Part shown: in pieces, positions 49,314 through 57,867 of the stretch
Layout of the letters: the number at the start of each line of letters is the position of its first letter
Position numbering within the stretch: the first letter of the stretch is position 1
NCBI GenBank assembly: GCA_964568145.1
Contig: CAZMOZ010000008.1
Location: forward strand, 130,050 to 194,049
Source: DSVZ01 sp964568145
GTDB lineage: Bacteria; Verrucomicrobiota; Verrucomicrobiia; Limisphaerales; J093
Length of the DNA stretch: 64,000 bases
Direction of reading: 5' to 3'
Made by a program: the position numbers and the translations under genes
The notes under the pieces: model-generated
What the model was told of the DNA's origin: nothing
Seen by the model: only the letters and a program-made list of their open reading frames with translations
Database searches by the model: none

Positions 49314-51803
49314 ATGAGTGACGAGTCCCTCAGCAACTTGACCCCGCGCGCGCAACAGGTTCTGGCCCTGGCACGCAAGGAAGCCGATCGCTTCAACCAC
49401 AATTTCGTGGGCACGGAGCATCTCCTGCTGGGTTTGATCAAGCTCGGCCAGGGCGTGGCGGTCAACGTGCTCCAGAAGATGGGGCTCGATCTGGAAACCG
49501 TGCGCCTCGAAGTCGAGAAACAGGTCGGCACCGGCCCGGACCAGAAGGTCATGGGCAACATTCCGTACACGCCGCGCGTCAAGAAGGTGCTCTCCCTCGC
49601 CAACAAGGAGGCCAAGGCGCTCAACCACACTTACGTCGGCACCGAGCACCTGCTCCTGGGCCTGCTGCGCGAAGGCGACGGCGTGGCCGCCCGCGTCCTC
49701 AAGAACCTGGACGTGGACATCGAGCAGACCCGGCAGGAAATCCTCAAGGAACTCGATCCCAACTTCCAGGGCTCCGAGGAGGAAGGCTCCGGCGAAGGCG
49801 GCGAAAAGCAGGGCGGCAAAGGCCCGGTGAAGACGCCCGCGTTGAAGGCCTTCGGCCGCGACCTCACTGAGATCGCCCGCAAGGGCGAGATGGACCCGGT
49901 GATCGGCCGGCAGAACGAAATCGAGCGCGTCATCCAGATTCTGTGCCGGCGCACGAAAAACAACCCGGTGTTGCTGGGCGAGGCCGGCGTGGGCAAGACG
50001 GCCATCGTCGAGGGCCTGGCCCAGGAAATCGCCAAGGGCAACGTGCCGGAGCTGCTGCGCGACAAGCGCGTCATCACGCTGGACCTCGCGTTGATGGTCG
50101 CGGGCACCAAGTACCGCGGCCAGTTCGAGGAACGCATCAAGGCGGTGATGGACGAAATCCGCCGCGCCAAGAACGTCATCCTGTTCATTGACGAACTCCA
50201 CACCATCGTCGGCGCGGGCTCGGCCGAGGGCACGATGGACGCCTCGAACATCATCAAGCCCGCCCTCAGCCGCGGGGAGCTCCAGTGCATCGGCGCCACC
50301 ACGCTCACTGAGTATCGCAAGTACATCGAGAAGGACGCCGCGCTGGAGCGGCGCTTCCAGACCGTGAAGGTCGAGCCGCCGTCCCAGGACGAGGCCATCC
50401 AGATTCTCCGCGGGCTCCGCACCAAGTACGAGGACCACCACAAGATCGAGCTGACCGACAAGGCGCTTGAGGCGGCCGTCAAGCTCTCGGACCGTTACAT
50501 CACCGGCCGGTTCCTGCCGGACAAGGCCATTGACGTCATGGACGAGGCCGGCTCGCGCGCCCGCATCGGCGCCATGACCCGGCCGCCGGATGTCCGTGAC
50601 CTCGAGGCGGAGATCGAGGAAATCCGCCGCCGCAAGGAGCGGGCCATCAAGGAACAGGACTTCGAGGGCGCCGCCGGCATGCGCGACAAGGAGAAGCACG
50701 CCAAGGAACGGCTCGAGGCCGTGCTCGCCCGGTGGAAGGCCAACCGCGACGAAAAGCGCGTGCGGGTGGACGAGGAGGAGATCATGCAGGTCGTCGCCAA
50801 GTGGACCGGCATCCCGCTCCAACGCATGGGCCAGGACGAGGCCAAGAAGCTCCTCGCCATGGAGGCGGAGCTCATGAAGGTGGTCGTGGGCCAAAAGGAG
50901 GCCGTCGTCGCGCTCTGCAAGGCGTTGCGCCGCTCCCGGGCCGACCTGAAGGACCCCAAACGGCCCATCGGCACCTTCGCCTTGCTGGGTCCCACCGGCG
51001 TGGGCAAGACGCTTCTGGCCAAGACGCTGGCCGAGCAGATGTTCGGCGACGCCAAGTCGCTCGTGCAGCTCGACATGTCCGAGTACATGGAGAAGTTCAA
51101 CGTCTCGCGGCTGATCGGCTCGCCGCCCGGCTACGTCGGTTACGAGGAGGGCGGCCAGCTCACCGAGGCCGTGCGCCGCAAGCCATATTGCGTGGTGCTC
51201 TTCGACGAGATCGAGAAGGCGCACCCGGACGTGATGAACATGCTCCTCCAGATCCTCGAGGAGGGCAAACTCACGGACAGCTTCGGCCGCCAGGTGGATT
51301 TCCGGAACACCGTCATCTTGCTCACCTCGAACGTGGGCTCCGAGGCGCTCCGCAAGCAGGGCACCATCGGCTTCACCGCACCCTCCGAGCAGAGCAGCTA
51401 CGAGAAGATGCGCGAGCGCATCCTGGACGAGGCCAAGAAGGTCTTCCGCCCGGAATTCCTCAACCGCCTGGACGACGTCATCGTCTTCCGCGCGCTCACC
51501 AAACCGGACCTAATCGAGATTCTCAGCCTCGAAGTCCGCAAGGTCATGGAGCGGCTCAAGCACAAGAACGTCCGCATCGAGCTGGACGACAAGGCGAAGG
51601 ATTTCCTCACCGAAAAAGGCTTCGACCCGTTGTACGGCGCCCGGCCGATGCGGCGGGCCGTGGAACGGTACCTCGAAGACCCGCTGGCCGAGGAAATCAT
51701 CCGGGGCAACCTCCATGAGAACGAACCCATCCTCGTGACCGTGGAGGGCGACAAGCTCGTCTTCAAACAGAACACGTTCACGGCCAGCGCGGTGTCCCAA
51801 TAG
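49314..51803 (+). CDS. clpC: ClpC AAA+ unfoldase
   Basis: Protein of 829 residues, the usual ClpC length. Two Clp-N repeats (about 1-150), AAA-1 with Walker A GEAGVGKTAIVEG (about 223), a middle UVR-type segment (KERAIKEQDFEGAAGMRDKE), and AAA-2 with Walker A GPTGVGKTLLAKTL (about 562), CVVLFDEIEKAHPD and a ClpP-facing loop ending KQGTIGFTA. In Firmicutes it delivers phosphoarginine-marked proteins to ClpP. No clpP is in the window. GGAGAG eleven bases before the ATG is the ribosome binding site. Confidence 0.97.
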   Translation: MSDESLSNLTPRAQQVLALARKEADRFNHNFVGTEHLLLGLIKLGQGVAVNVLQKMGLDLETVRLEVEKQVGTGPDQKVMGNIPYTPRVKKVLSLANKEAKALNHTYVGTEHLLLGLLREGDGVAARVLKNLDVDIEQTRQEILKELDPNFQGSEEEGSGEGGEKQGGKGPVKTPALKAFGRDLTEIARKGEMDPVIGRQNEIERVIQILCRRTKNNPVLLGEAGVGKTAIVEGLAQEIAKGNVPELLRDKRVITLDLALMVAGTKYRGQFEERIKAVMDEIRRAKNVILFIDELHTIVGAGSAEGTMDASNIIKPALSRGELQCIGATTLTEYRKYIEKDAALERRFQTVKVEPPSQDEAIQILRGLRTKYEDHHKIELTDKALEAAVKLSDRYITGRFLPDKAIDVMDEAGSRARIGAMTRPPDVRDLEAEIEEIRRRKERAIKEQDFEGAAGMRDKEKHAKERLEAVLARWKANRDEKRVRVDEEEIMQVVAKWTGIPLQRMGQDEAKKLLAMEAELMKVVVGQKEAVVALCKALRRSRADLKDPKRPIGTFALLGPTGVGKTLLAKTLAEQMFGDAKSLVQLDMSEYMEKFNVSRLIGSPPGYVGYEEGGQLTEAVRRKPYCVVLFDEIEKAHPDVMNMLLQILEEGKLTDSFGRQVDFRNTVILLTSNVGSEALRKQGTIGFTAPSEQSSYEKMRERILDEAKKVFRPEFLNRLDDVIVFRALTKPDLIEILSLEVRKVMERLKHKNVRIELDDKAKDFLTEKGFDPLYGARPMRRAVERYLEDPLAEEIIRGNLHENEPILVTVEGDKLVFKQNTFTASAVSQ

Positions 51804-51870
51804 GCGGCACCCTCCCGAAAACCGGAGGTCGTGGCGGCGTGCGCAATTCCGCCGCAAAGTGACGGATTCG

Positions 51871-51943
51871 CTTCAACCCGAAAACCGAAGTTGGGCAGGC
51901 GGGACGCGTTGCGCCGCGGTCAACTTCGGCATTCGGGTTCAAT
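51871..51943. repeat. Palindromic element A, copy 4
   Basis: CTTCAACCCGAAAACCGAAG then TTGGGCAGGCGGGAC, and the right arm TCAACTTCGGCATTCGGGTT. It starts 68 bases after the clpC stop. On the minus strand its outer TTGAA supplies the TGA stop of the gene at 51939. Confidence 0.85.
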
Positions 51944-52580
51944 GCGTCCCGTCCGCCGGCGGTGGGTGGTGGACGCGCACCCGCAACAGGCTCCCCGGCT
52001 CGGCCACCAAGTCGTGGGAGCTGCCTTTGGGCCGCCACAGCACCCGTTTGTCGGGCAACGTGCGCAGCACCACGCCCTCGACGGCGCCGCGCAGCGTCTT
52101 GACCCGCGTCCCGGGCCGGAAATCCTCCGCCACCCAGAGACCGTCCACGATCTCGACCATGCTGGCCCGTTCCAAGCCGCCGGCCACGTAATCAGCCGCG
52201 GCGATCAAGATGGCCTTGCCCCGGCCGTGAGGCAGGCCGCCCACGAACCGCTGCATCAAGTCGCGCCCCAACGCGGCGAACGTCGCGGCGTTCTCGAACA
52301 GAAACGGCGCCCGCTCGTGACAGGCGCGCAGGAAATCCAGCGCCGCGGCCAGCGTGTGTTCCGCCGCCTGCGCCGTCGTCCAGGCCAGGGCCACCTCCGC
52401 CTGGCTTTCCGGGTTCAGGCCATGCTGCGCGCACTCGCGCTCGCAGGCCACGCGGTTGCAGTGGATCACCACCTCCCAGTCCTGATCCCGGAAATGCGCG
52501 CCCCGCAACGCCAGCGGCGAAGTCGCCGCCACGCCTTCGCCCGGCGTTGCTGGCGGTGGGTGGAACGGTTCGGGGTGCAT
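51939..52580 (-). CDS. Unidentified cytoplasmic protein with helical N-domain and small beta C-domain
   Basis: Protein of 213 residues. ATG 52580 (MHPEPFHPPPATPGEGVA) was preferred to a start 78 bases upstream that would overlap the esterase gene. Residues 25-140 are helical with a repeated C-x-x-x-x-A-C-E-x-E-C pattern near the start; residues 155-213 look like a small SH3/KOW-like barrel (VKTLRGAVEGVVLRTLPDK). Not assigned. It ends inside palindromic element copy 4. Confidence 0.55.
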   Translation of the reverse strand: MHPEPFHPPPATPGEGVAATSPLALRGAHFRDQDWEVVIHCNRVACERECAQHGLNPESQAEVALAWTTAQAAEHTLAAALDFLRACHERAPFLFENAATFAALGRDLMQRFVGGLPHGRGKAILIAAADYVAGGLERASMVEIVDGLWVAEDFRPGTRVKTLRGAVEGVVLRTLPDKRVLWRPKGSSHDLVAEPGSLLRVRVHHPPPADGTH

Positions 52581-52606
52581 GAAAACGTGGCCGCGCCCGC
52601 CGGTGT

Positions 52607-53485
52607 TCAGCGGACAAATCCCTGGGCCTTCAGCCAGAACACGCAGTCGGCCGCCCACGGGTGCGGGTTGGTGAACGGCGGCTTGGCGGCCAGGCCCAGT
52701 CCGTGCCCGCCTTTCTGGTAAACGTGCAGGTCAAAGGGCACGCCCGCGCGCCGCAGCGCCGCCGCAAATTGCAGGGCGTTCTCGACCGGCACCGCGGTGT
52801 CCTCCCAGGTGTGCCAGATGAAACACGGCGGCGTGTCGCGCGTGACCTGTCTTTCGTTCGAGAGCAGCTCAACCAGCGCTGGATCGGGATTCGGCCCGAG
52901 CAGATTGTGCTTCGAGCCCTGGTGGGTGAACTCGCCCAGCGTGATCACCGGGTAGCACAAAATGCCCCGGTCCGGCCGCGAACTCACCCGCTCGACGGGG
53001 TCCGCGGCGTCCGGCCGGCCCGCGTCGAAGTGTGTCAGCAGCGTCGAGGCCAGATGGCCGCCGGCCGAGCTGCCCATGATGCCGATCCGTTTCGGATCGC
53101 AGGCCCATTCCGCCGCGCGCGCCCGCACCGTGCGCACCGCCCGCGCCGCGTCCTGGAGCATCACCGGATGCCGGTAGCCGCGCGAGCCGAGCCGGTACTT
53201 CAGCACGAAGGCCGCGACGCCGTGCTGGTTGAGCCAGAGCGCGTAATCGTGGCCTTCATGCGCCGCCAGCCCGCCGTAGCCGCCACCGGGGCAGACCACG
53301 ATGGCCGCGCCGCTGGCCGCGCCCGCCTCCGGCAGATACGGCGTCAACGTGGGGCGGCCCGCGTCCTCGTCGCCCAGGGCGCCGGGCGCGCCGTCCGGCC
53401 AGAGCGCCATCGGAGCCAGGGGCGCGGCCAGGCAGGCGGCACTGGTCAGACCGAGGAGCGCAAGGAAGCGAGGCGGATGTTTCAT
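52607..53485 (-). CDS. Secreted alpha/beta hydrolase (BD-FAE/acetyl xylan esterase-like)
   Basis: Protein of 292 residues with a Sec signal (FLALLGLTSAACLAAP). IVVCPGGGYGGLAAHEGHDY is the oxyanion turn, S in GIMGSSAGGHLAS the nucleophile, D in TWEDTAVPVENALQF the acid and H in QKGGHGLGLA the base, the order of carbohydrate esterases that strip acyl or feruloyl groups from hemicellulose. ATG 53485 was chosen for the signal peptide. Confidence 0.9.
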   Translation of the reverse strand: MKHPPRFLALLGLTSAACLAAPLAPMALWPDGAPGALGDEDAGRPTLTPYLPEAGAASGAAIVVCPGGGYGGLAAHEGHDYALWLNQHGVAAFVLKYRLGSRGYRHPVMLQDAARAVRTVRARAAEWACDPKRIGIMGSSAGGHLASTLLTHFDAGRPDAADPVERVSSRPDRGILCYPVITLGEFTHQGSKHNLLGPNPDPALVELLSNERQVTRDTPPCFIWHTWEDTAVPVENALQFAAALRRAGVPFDLHVYQKGGHGLGLAAKPPFTNPHPWAADCVFWLKAQGFVR

Positions 53486-53684
53486 GTCGGGATCACGTTT
53501 GTGGGAAAAGCTTCCGCCAAGTCGGCCGGACGGGCAAGTGTCGCGGTTTGACAATCTGGTCGCCGGCCACCCGCGTTTCGGCTAAACTCGGCCCGGCCAT
53601 GGAACCGGATTGGGCCAGGCAACCCGTGGGCGGCATCGGCCTCGGGCTGGTGGGCGCCGGACACTTTCACCCGGAAACGCGATG

Positions 53685-53757
53685 AATGAACCCGAAAACC
53701 AAAGTTGGGCAGGCGGGACCACTGCGCTACGGCCAACTTCGGTTTTCGGGATGAATC
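53685..53757. repeat. Palindromic element A, copy 5
   Basis: TGAACCCGAAAACCAAAG then TTGGGCAGGCGGGACC, and the right arm CCAACTTCGGTTTTCGGG followed by ATGAATCC. It ends four bases before the ATG of the dehydrogenase at 53762, so that gene has its ribosome binding region inside the element. The rest of the 276-base gap holds no supported gene. Confidence 0.85.
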
Positions 53758-53761
53758 CGAC

Positions 53762-54805
53762 ATGAACCGAAGAACCTTCCTCTGCACGGCCGCAAGCGCC
53801 ACGGCGATCCTCGCAACGCGGCCCTCCGTCACCGCCGCCGAGGCCTCCCGCCGCATCCCGTTCGGCTTCCTCGGCGCGACGTACTCGCACGGGCGGGACA
53901 AGATCAAGCTCGCCCAGAGTTCGCCGGACTGGGAATTCGTCGGCGTGTGCGACGATTCGGCTGCCGGCCGCCAAGTCTGCGAGAAACTCGGCGCCCGGCG
54001 GATTTCGCAGGGGGAGCTCTTTCAGCGCGCCGTGGTGGTCGCGGTGGAATCCGAGGTCCGCGATCATGCCGCTCATGCCTTGCTCGCGTTGCGGGCCGGC
54101 AGGCATGTCCACCTCGAAAAGCCGCCCGCGGCGAAACTGGCCGACATGCGGGCCATCGTCGCGCTGGCCCGCGAGAAGAAGCTCCTGCTGCAAACCGGCT
54201 TCATGTGGCGCTACCACCCCGGCTTCCGCGCCCTCTTCGAGGCCGTGCGCCAGGGCTGGCTCGGGGAGGTCATCCTCGTCCGCGCCTTCATGGGCAACAA
54301 CCTGTCGCCGGCCCTGCGGCCGGAATGGGCCGCTTTCAAGGGCGGCTCGATGTTCGAGCAGGGCTCGCATCTGGTGGACGCCGCGGTGCGGCTGCTGGGC
54401 AGGCCGCGGTCCGTGACGCCGTTCCTGCGCCGCCAGGGCCGGTTTGACGACACACTGAAGGACAACAACGTGGCCGTGATCGAGTTCGAGCGCGCCACAG
54501 CCGTCATCGCCAACACCGCCTTGCAGGCCGCGTCCACCCCGCACCGCTCGTTTGAGGTGGTCGGCACGAACGGCACGGCGATCCTGCTGCCGGTCGAGCC
54601 GCCCACGCTGACCCTGGACCTGGCGCAGGCGGCCGGTCCGTACCGGAAAGGCGCGCAACCGGTGCCCCTGCCCGCCTACCAGCGTTACGTGGGCGATTTC
54701 GCCGAACTCGCCGCCGCCGTGCGGGGTGAAGCGGCCCTGTCCGTCTCGCTCGACGAGGAATTGCTCGTGGCGGAAACCGTGCTTCGCGCCAGTGACATGC
54801 TGTGA
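53762..54805 (+). CDS. Exported Gfo/Idh/MocA-family dehydrogenase
   Basis: Protein of 347 residues. MNRRTFLCTAASATAILAT is a twin-arginine-type signal. FGFLGATYSHGRDKIKL, VGVCDDSAAG, and HLEKPPAAKLADMRAI (E-K-P motif) mark the NAD-binding domain; GGSMFEQGSHLVDAAVRLLG is the catalytic helix. The start at 53762 matches the signal peptide; upstream in-frame sequence is the palindromic element. It overlaps the nitrilase gene by four bases (GTGA), so the two probably work together on one substrate. Confidence 0.88.
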   Translation: MNRRTFLCTAASATAILATRPSVTAAEASRRIPFGFLGATYSHGRDKIKLAQSSPDWEFVGVCDDSAAGRQVCEKLGARRISQGELFQRAVVVAVESEVRDHAAHALLALRAGRHVHLEKPPAAKLADMRAIVALAREKKLLLQTGFMWRYHPGFRALFEAVRQGWLGEVILVRAFMGNNLSPALRPEWAAFKGGSMFEQGSHLVDAAVRLLGRPRSVTPFLRRQGRFDDTLKDNNVAVIEFERATAVIANTALQAASTPHRSFEVVGTNGTAILLPVEPPTLTLDLAQAAGPYRKGAQPVPLPAYQRYVGDFAELAAAVRGEAALSVSLDEELLVAETVLRASDML

Positions 54806-55698
54806 AAGCCGAAGCCACAAAAGCCGCTCCGAAACGCCTGCGCGTCGCGGCGGTCCAGATGATTTTCGCCGGCTCCATCGCCGGCAACTTGGAGAAGATC
54901 GAGCGCGCCGCGCGGCAAGCCGCCCGGGCCGGCGCGGACGCGGCGCTGTTTCCCGAGTGCGCGACCACCGGCTACGCCTGTGACTTCGGCTCGCTGAAGC
55001 CGGCCGCCCTTCGCCCGACACTCCACGCGCTTGCGGCCATCGCCGCCCGGCTGCGAATCAACCTGCTCGTTGGCAGCCCGATCTTCACCGGACGCCGGCT
55101 CCACAACGGGCTGCTGGTGTTCGACCGTCGCGGCCGGCTTGTTCACACCCATGCCAAATGCCAGTTGACCGATGCCGACCGCCGGTGGTTCACGCCGGGC
55201 AACGGTCTTTCGCTGTTCTCGCTCGATGGCGTCCGCGCGACCGCGATCATCTGCCACGAACGGCGCTACCCGGAACTGGTGCGACTGCCCGTGATGGCCG
55301 GCGCGCAAATCGTGTTTCATCCCAACGCCGGGATGGATGACCTGGCCGTCTCGCGGGCCAAGCGTCGCGGCCGGGACGGCATCCCGGTGCGCGCCTTCGA
55401 GAACGCCGTCTTCTATGTGTTCGCCAATTCGGTTGGCCCGCAAGGCGGCGGCAAGTGGTCGGCCGGGGATTCCAAGATCGTCGCGCCGGACGGCTCGTTC
55501 CTCGAATTGGCGGACAACCGCCACGAGACGGTGCTGGTGGCCGGCCTGGACCTGTCGCTCGCGACGCGGAAGTACGCCCTGGACAGCCTGAAGCACCCCC
55601 GCTTCCTCGCCCGCCACTGGCGCGGCTTGCTGCCGGAACTGCGGCGGCGGGTCCGCGAGACGGATCGGATGTTCGGACGTTGGTTCGCCGCCGCCTGA
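54802..55698 (+). CDS. Carbon-nitrogen hydrolase (nitrilase superfamily)
   Basis: Protein of 298 residues from GTG 54802, without export signal. The catalytic triad is in place: E52 (LFPECATTGY), K119 (HAKCQLTDADRR) and C151 (IICHERRYPELV). It should hydrolyse an amide or nitrile, but the branch cannot be set. It is translationally coupled to the upstream dehydrogenase gene. Since the dehydrogenase has an export signal and the nitrilase does not, a shared pathway would cross the membrane. Confidence 0.88.
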   Translation: MKAEATKAAPKRLRVAAVQMIFAGSIAGNLEKIERAARQAARAGADAALFPECATTGYACDFGSLKPAALRPTLHALAAIAARLRINLLVGSPIFTGRRLHNGLLVFDRRGRLVHTHAKCQLTDADRRWFTPGNGLSLFSLDGVRATAIICHERRYPELVRLPVMAGAQIVFHPNAGMDDLAVSRAKRRGRDGIPVRAFENAVFYVFANSVGPQGGGKWSAGDSKIVAPDGSFLELADNRHETVLVAGLDLSLATRKYALDSLKHPRFLARHWRGLLPELRRRVRETDRMFGRWFAAA

Positions 55699-55755
55699 GG
55701 CACGGCAGCCCGCGCGCCAGCTTGCGCCCGCGTGCCTGGCCGACATCTTTGGCGC

Positions 55756-57084
55756 GTGAACAACCCAACTCTGCTCGCCGCCTTCGCGGCCCTGGCCCTG
55801 GCGGGCGCGGCCCGGGCGGAAACTGTCGCCGACCGCAAGGGCGCCATCCTCAAGGACCGCGCCAGCCTCGAATACGATCCGCGCTGGATTTACGACGACT
55901 ACGAGCGCGCCTTCGCCGAGGCCCGGCGCACCGGCAAGCCGTTGCTGGTCGTGCTGCGCTGCATCCCCTGCCTGGCGTGCGCCGGCATTGACGCCAAGGT
56001 GGTGGTCGAAAACTCCGAACTGACGCCGCTGCTCGACCGGTTTGTCTGCGTGCGCGTCGTCAATGCCAACGCGCTCGATCTCGTCCGCTTCCAGTTCGAC
56101 TTCGACCTGTCGTTCACGGTGATGTTCTTCAACGGCGACGGCACCGTGTACGGCCGCTACGGCTCGTGGACCCACCAGAAAAACCCCCAGGACGAGACCA
56201 TCGAAGGCTTCCGCCGGACAATCGAGAAGGCGCTCGAACTGCACGCCGCCTACCCGGTCAACCGTTTCGCGCTGAAAGGCAAGCAGGGCCGGCCGATGCC
56301 CTACCGCACGCCGGTGGACATGCCCACCCTCGTGGGCAAATACACGCGCAACCTGGAGTGGGAGGACCAGGTGGTGGCGAGTTGCGTGCATTGCCACCAG
56401 ATCGGCGACGCCCTGCGCGCGGCGCAGCGCGAGCGCAACGAGCGCCTCCCGGCCCACCTCATCTATCCGTTTCCCGGGCCGGAGGCCCTGGGCCTGGAAC
56501 TGGCGCCCGACCACGCCACCCGCGTGAAGTCCGTGACCGCCGGGTCGCCCGCCGCCCAGGCCGGCCTGCGCGCCGGAGACGACCTCGTCAAGCTCGACGG
56601 CCAGCCGCTCATCTCGATCGCCGACGTGAGCTGGGTGCTGCATCACGCGCCGGACACCGGGGCGCTTCCGGTGGAAATCCAGCGGGGTAAGGAACGCCTG
56701 ACCGCGCGCCTGGAACTGCCCGCGGGCTGGCGTAGCCGCGCCGACATCTCGCGGCGCGTCGGGACCTGGGAGATGCGGGCGATGGTGTTGGGCGGCCTGC
56801 TGCTCGAGGACCTGCCGGATGAGGAACGCCAGCGGCGGAGCTTGCCGGCGGACCGGCTGGCGCTGCTCGTCAAGCACGTCGGCGAGTACGACCGGCACGC
56901 GGCGGCGAAGCAGGCCGGGTTCCGGAAGGACGACGTGCTCGTCGAGGTCGCCGGCTCCACGGCGCGCGAAACGGAAAGCGCCTTGATCGGGCGCCTGCTC
57001 GGACGGCACCGACCCGGCGACACGGTCCGAGTCGTTGTCCTCCGCGGCGGCGAGCGCCTCGCCCTGGTTCTGCCCATGCAATAG
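55756..57084 (+). CDS. Exported thioredoxin-like / heme-motif / PDZ protein
   Basis: Protein of about 442 residues from GTG 55756 (an in-frame GTG 24 bases upstream is possible) with a signal peptide ending GAARAE. Residues 35-150 are thioredoxin-like (GKPLLVVLRCIPCLACAG, cysteine pairs near the usual site, and a DLSFTVMFFNGDG strand). SCVHCHQIGD at about 213-222 is a c-type heme-binding C-x2-C-H. Residues about 240-310 form a PDZ domain (ALGLELAPDH, GSPAAQAGLRAGDDLVKLDG) and a second one is at the C-terminus (AKQAGFRKDDVLVEVAG). It is followed 6 bases later by an ECF sigma gene, so it may sense an envelope redox signal. Confidence 0.8.
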   Translation: MNNPTLLAAFAALALAGAARAETVADRKGAILKDRASLEYDPRWIYDDYERAFAEARRTGKPLLVVLRCIPCLACAGIDAKVVVENSELTPLLDRFVCVRVVNANALDLVRFQFDFDLSFTVMFFNGDGTVYGRYGSWTHQKNPQDETIEGFRRTIEKALELHAAYPVNRFALKGKQGRPMPYRTPVDMPTLVGKYTRNLEWEDQVVASCVHCHQIGDALRAAQRERNERLPAHLIYPFPGPEALGLELAPDHATRVKSVTAGSPAAQAGLRAGDDLVKLDGQPLISIADVSWVLHHAPDTGALPVEIQRGKERLTARLELPAGWRSRADISRRVGTWEMRAMVLGGLLLEDLPDEERQRRSLPADRLALLVKHVGEYDRHAAAKQAGFRKDDVLVEVAGSTARETESALIGRLLGRHRPGDTVRVVVLRGGERLALVLPMQ

Positions 57085-57090
57085 GAGGCG

Positions 57091-57834
57091 ATGACCGCGC
57101 CCGATCAACCCGGTGGCGAGCAGTTCACCACCACGCACTGGAGCGTGGTGCTGGCGGCCGGGCGCGGCGATTCACCTGCCGCACAGCAGGCGCTCGAGCG
57201 GCTGTGCCGGACGTACTGGTATCCCCTCTATGCCTTTGTGCGGCGCCAGGGCCGGGGCCCCGAGGAGGCGCAGGACCTCACCCAGGAATTCTTCGCGCGG
57301 TTCCTAGCCAAGGATTACCTCGGGCTGGCCGATCCCGCCCGCGGGCGCTTCCGCTCGTTTCTGCTCACGAGCCTGAAGCACTTCCTGGCCGAAGCGCACC
57401 GGCACGCCTCGCGGCTCAAACGCGGCGGCGGGCAGACGGTCGTTTCCTGGGACGGATTGACTCCCGAGCAGCGTTACGCGGTGGAACCTCGAGACGAGTC
57501 CACGGCCGAGACCCTTTACGAACAGCGCTGGGCGCTGACGCTCCTGGAGACGGCCTTGGCGCGTCTCGGCGCGGAACTGGCGGCCGCCGGCAAAGAGCGG
57601 CTTTTCACCGAACTCAAGGGCCGGCTCTGGGGCGACCCCGGCGACGCGTCGTACGCGGAGCTGGCCGCGCGGCTGGACCTGAGCGAAGGCGCGTTGAAGG
57701 TGACGATGCACCGGTGGCGCCAGCGCTTCCGCGATTTGCTCCGTGAGGAAGTGGCGCAGACCGTGGCCAGCGCGGCCGAGATTGACGCGGAACTGCGGCA
57801 TCTGGTGGCAGTCGTCCGGCGCTCCGGTCTGTAA
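57091..57834 (+). CDS. ECF sigma factor (T-x-x-W-S-VVL type)
   Basis: Protein of 247 residues, the same length and build as that at 30203. FTTTHWSVVLAAGRGD and LCRTYWYPLYAFVRRQG form region 2; RLDLSEGALKVTMHRWRQR is the region 4 helix-turn-helix. It lies 6 bases after the thioredoxin/heme/PDZ gene and 33 bases before a kinase-WD40 gene. In this group the kinase partner is thought to control the sigma factor in place of an anti-sigma factor. Confidence 0.93.
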   Translation: MTAPDQPGGEQFTTTHWSVVLAAGRGDSPAAQQALERLCRTYWYPLYAFVRRQGRGPEEAQDLTQEFFARFLAKDYLGLADPARGRFRSFLLTSLKHFLAEAHRHASRLKRGGGQTVVSWDGLTPEQRYAVEPRDESTAETLYEQRWALTLLETALARLGAELAAAGKERLFTELKGRLWGDPGDASYAELAARLDLSEGALKVTMHRWRQRFRDLLREEVAQTVASAAEIDAELRHLVAVVRRSGL

Positions 57835-57867
57835 CCCTGGCCTCCGCAAGGCATAGTAAGCAGTGAG

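Noticed and set aside
53599..53685. 28-codon frame MEPDWARQPVGGIG ending in the palindromic element
   Set aside because: The GLGLVGAGHFHP part recalls a nucleotide-binding turn, but it is very short, has no ribosome binding site and ends exactly at a repeat; more likely a fragment or chance.
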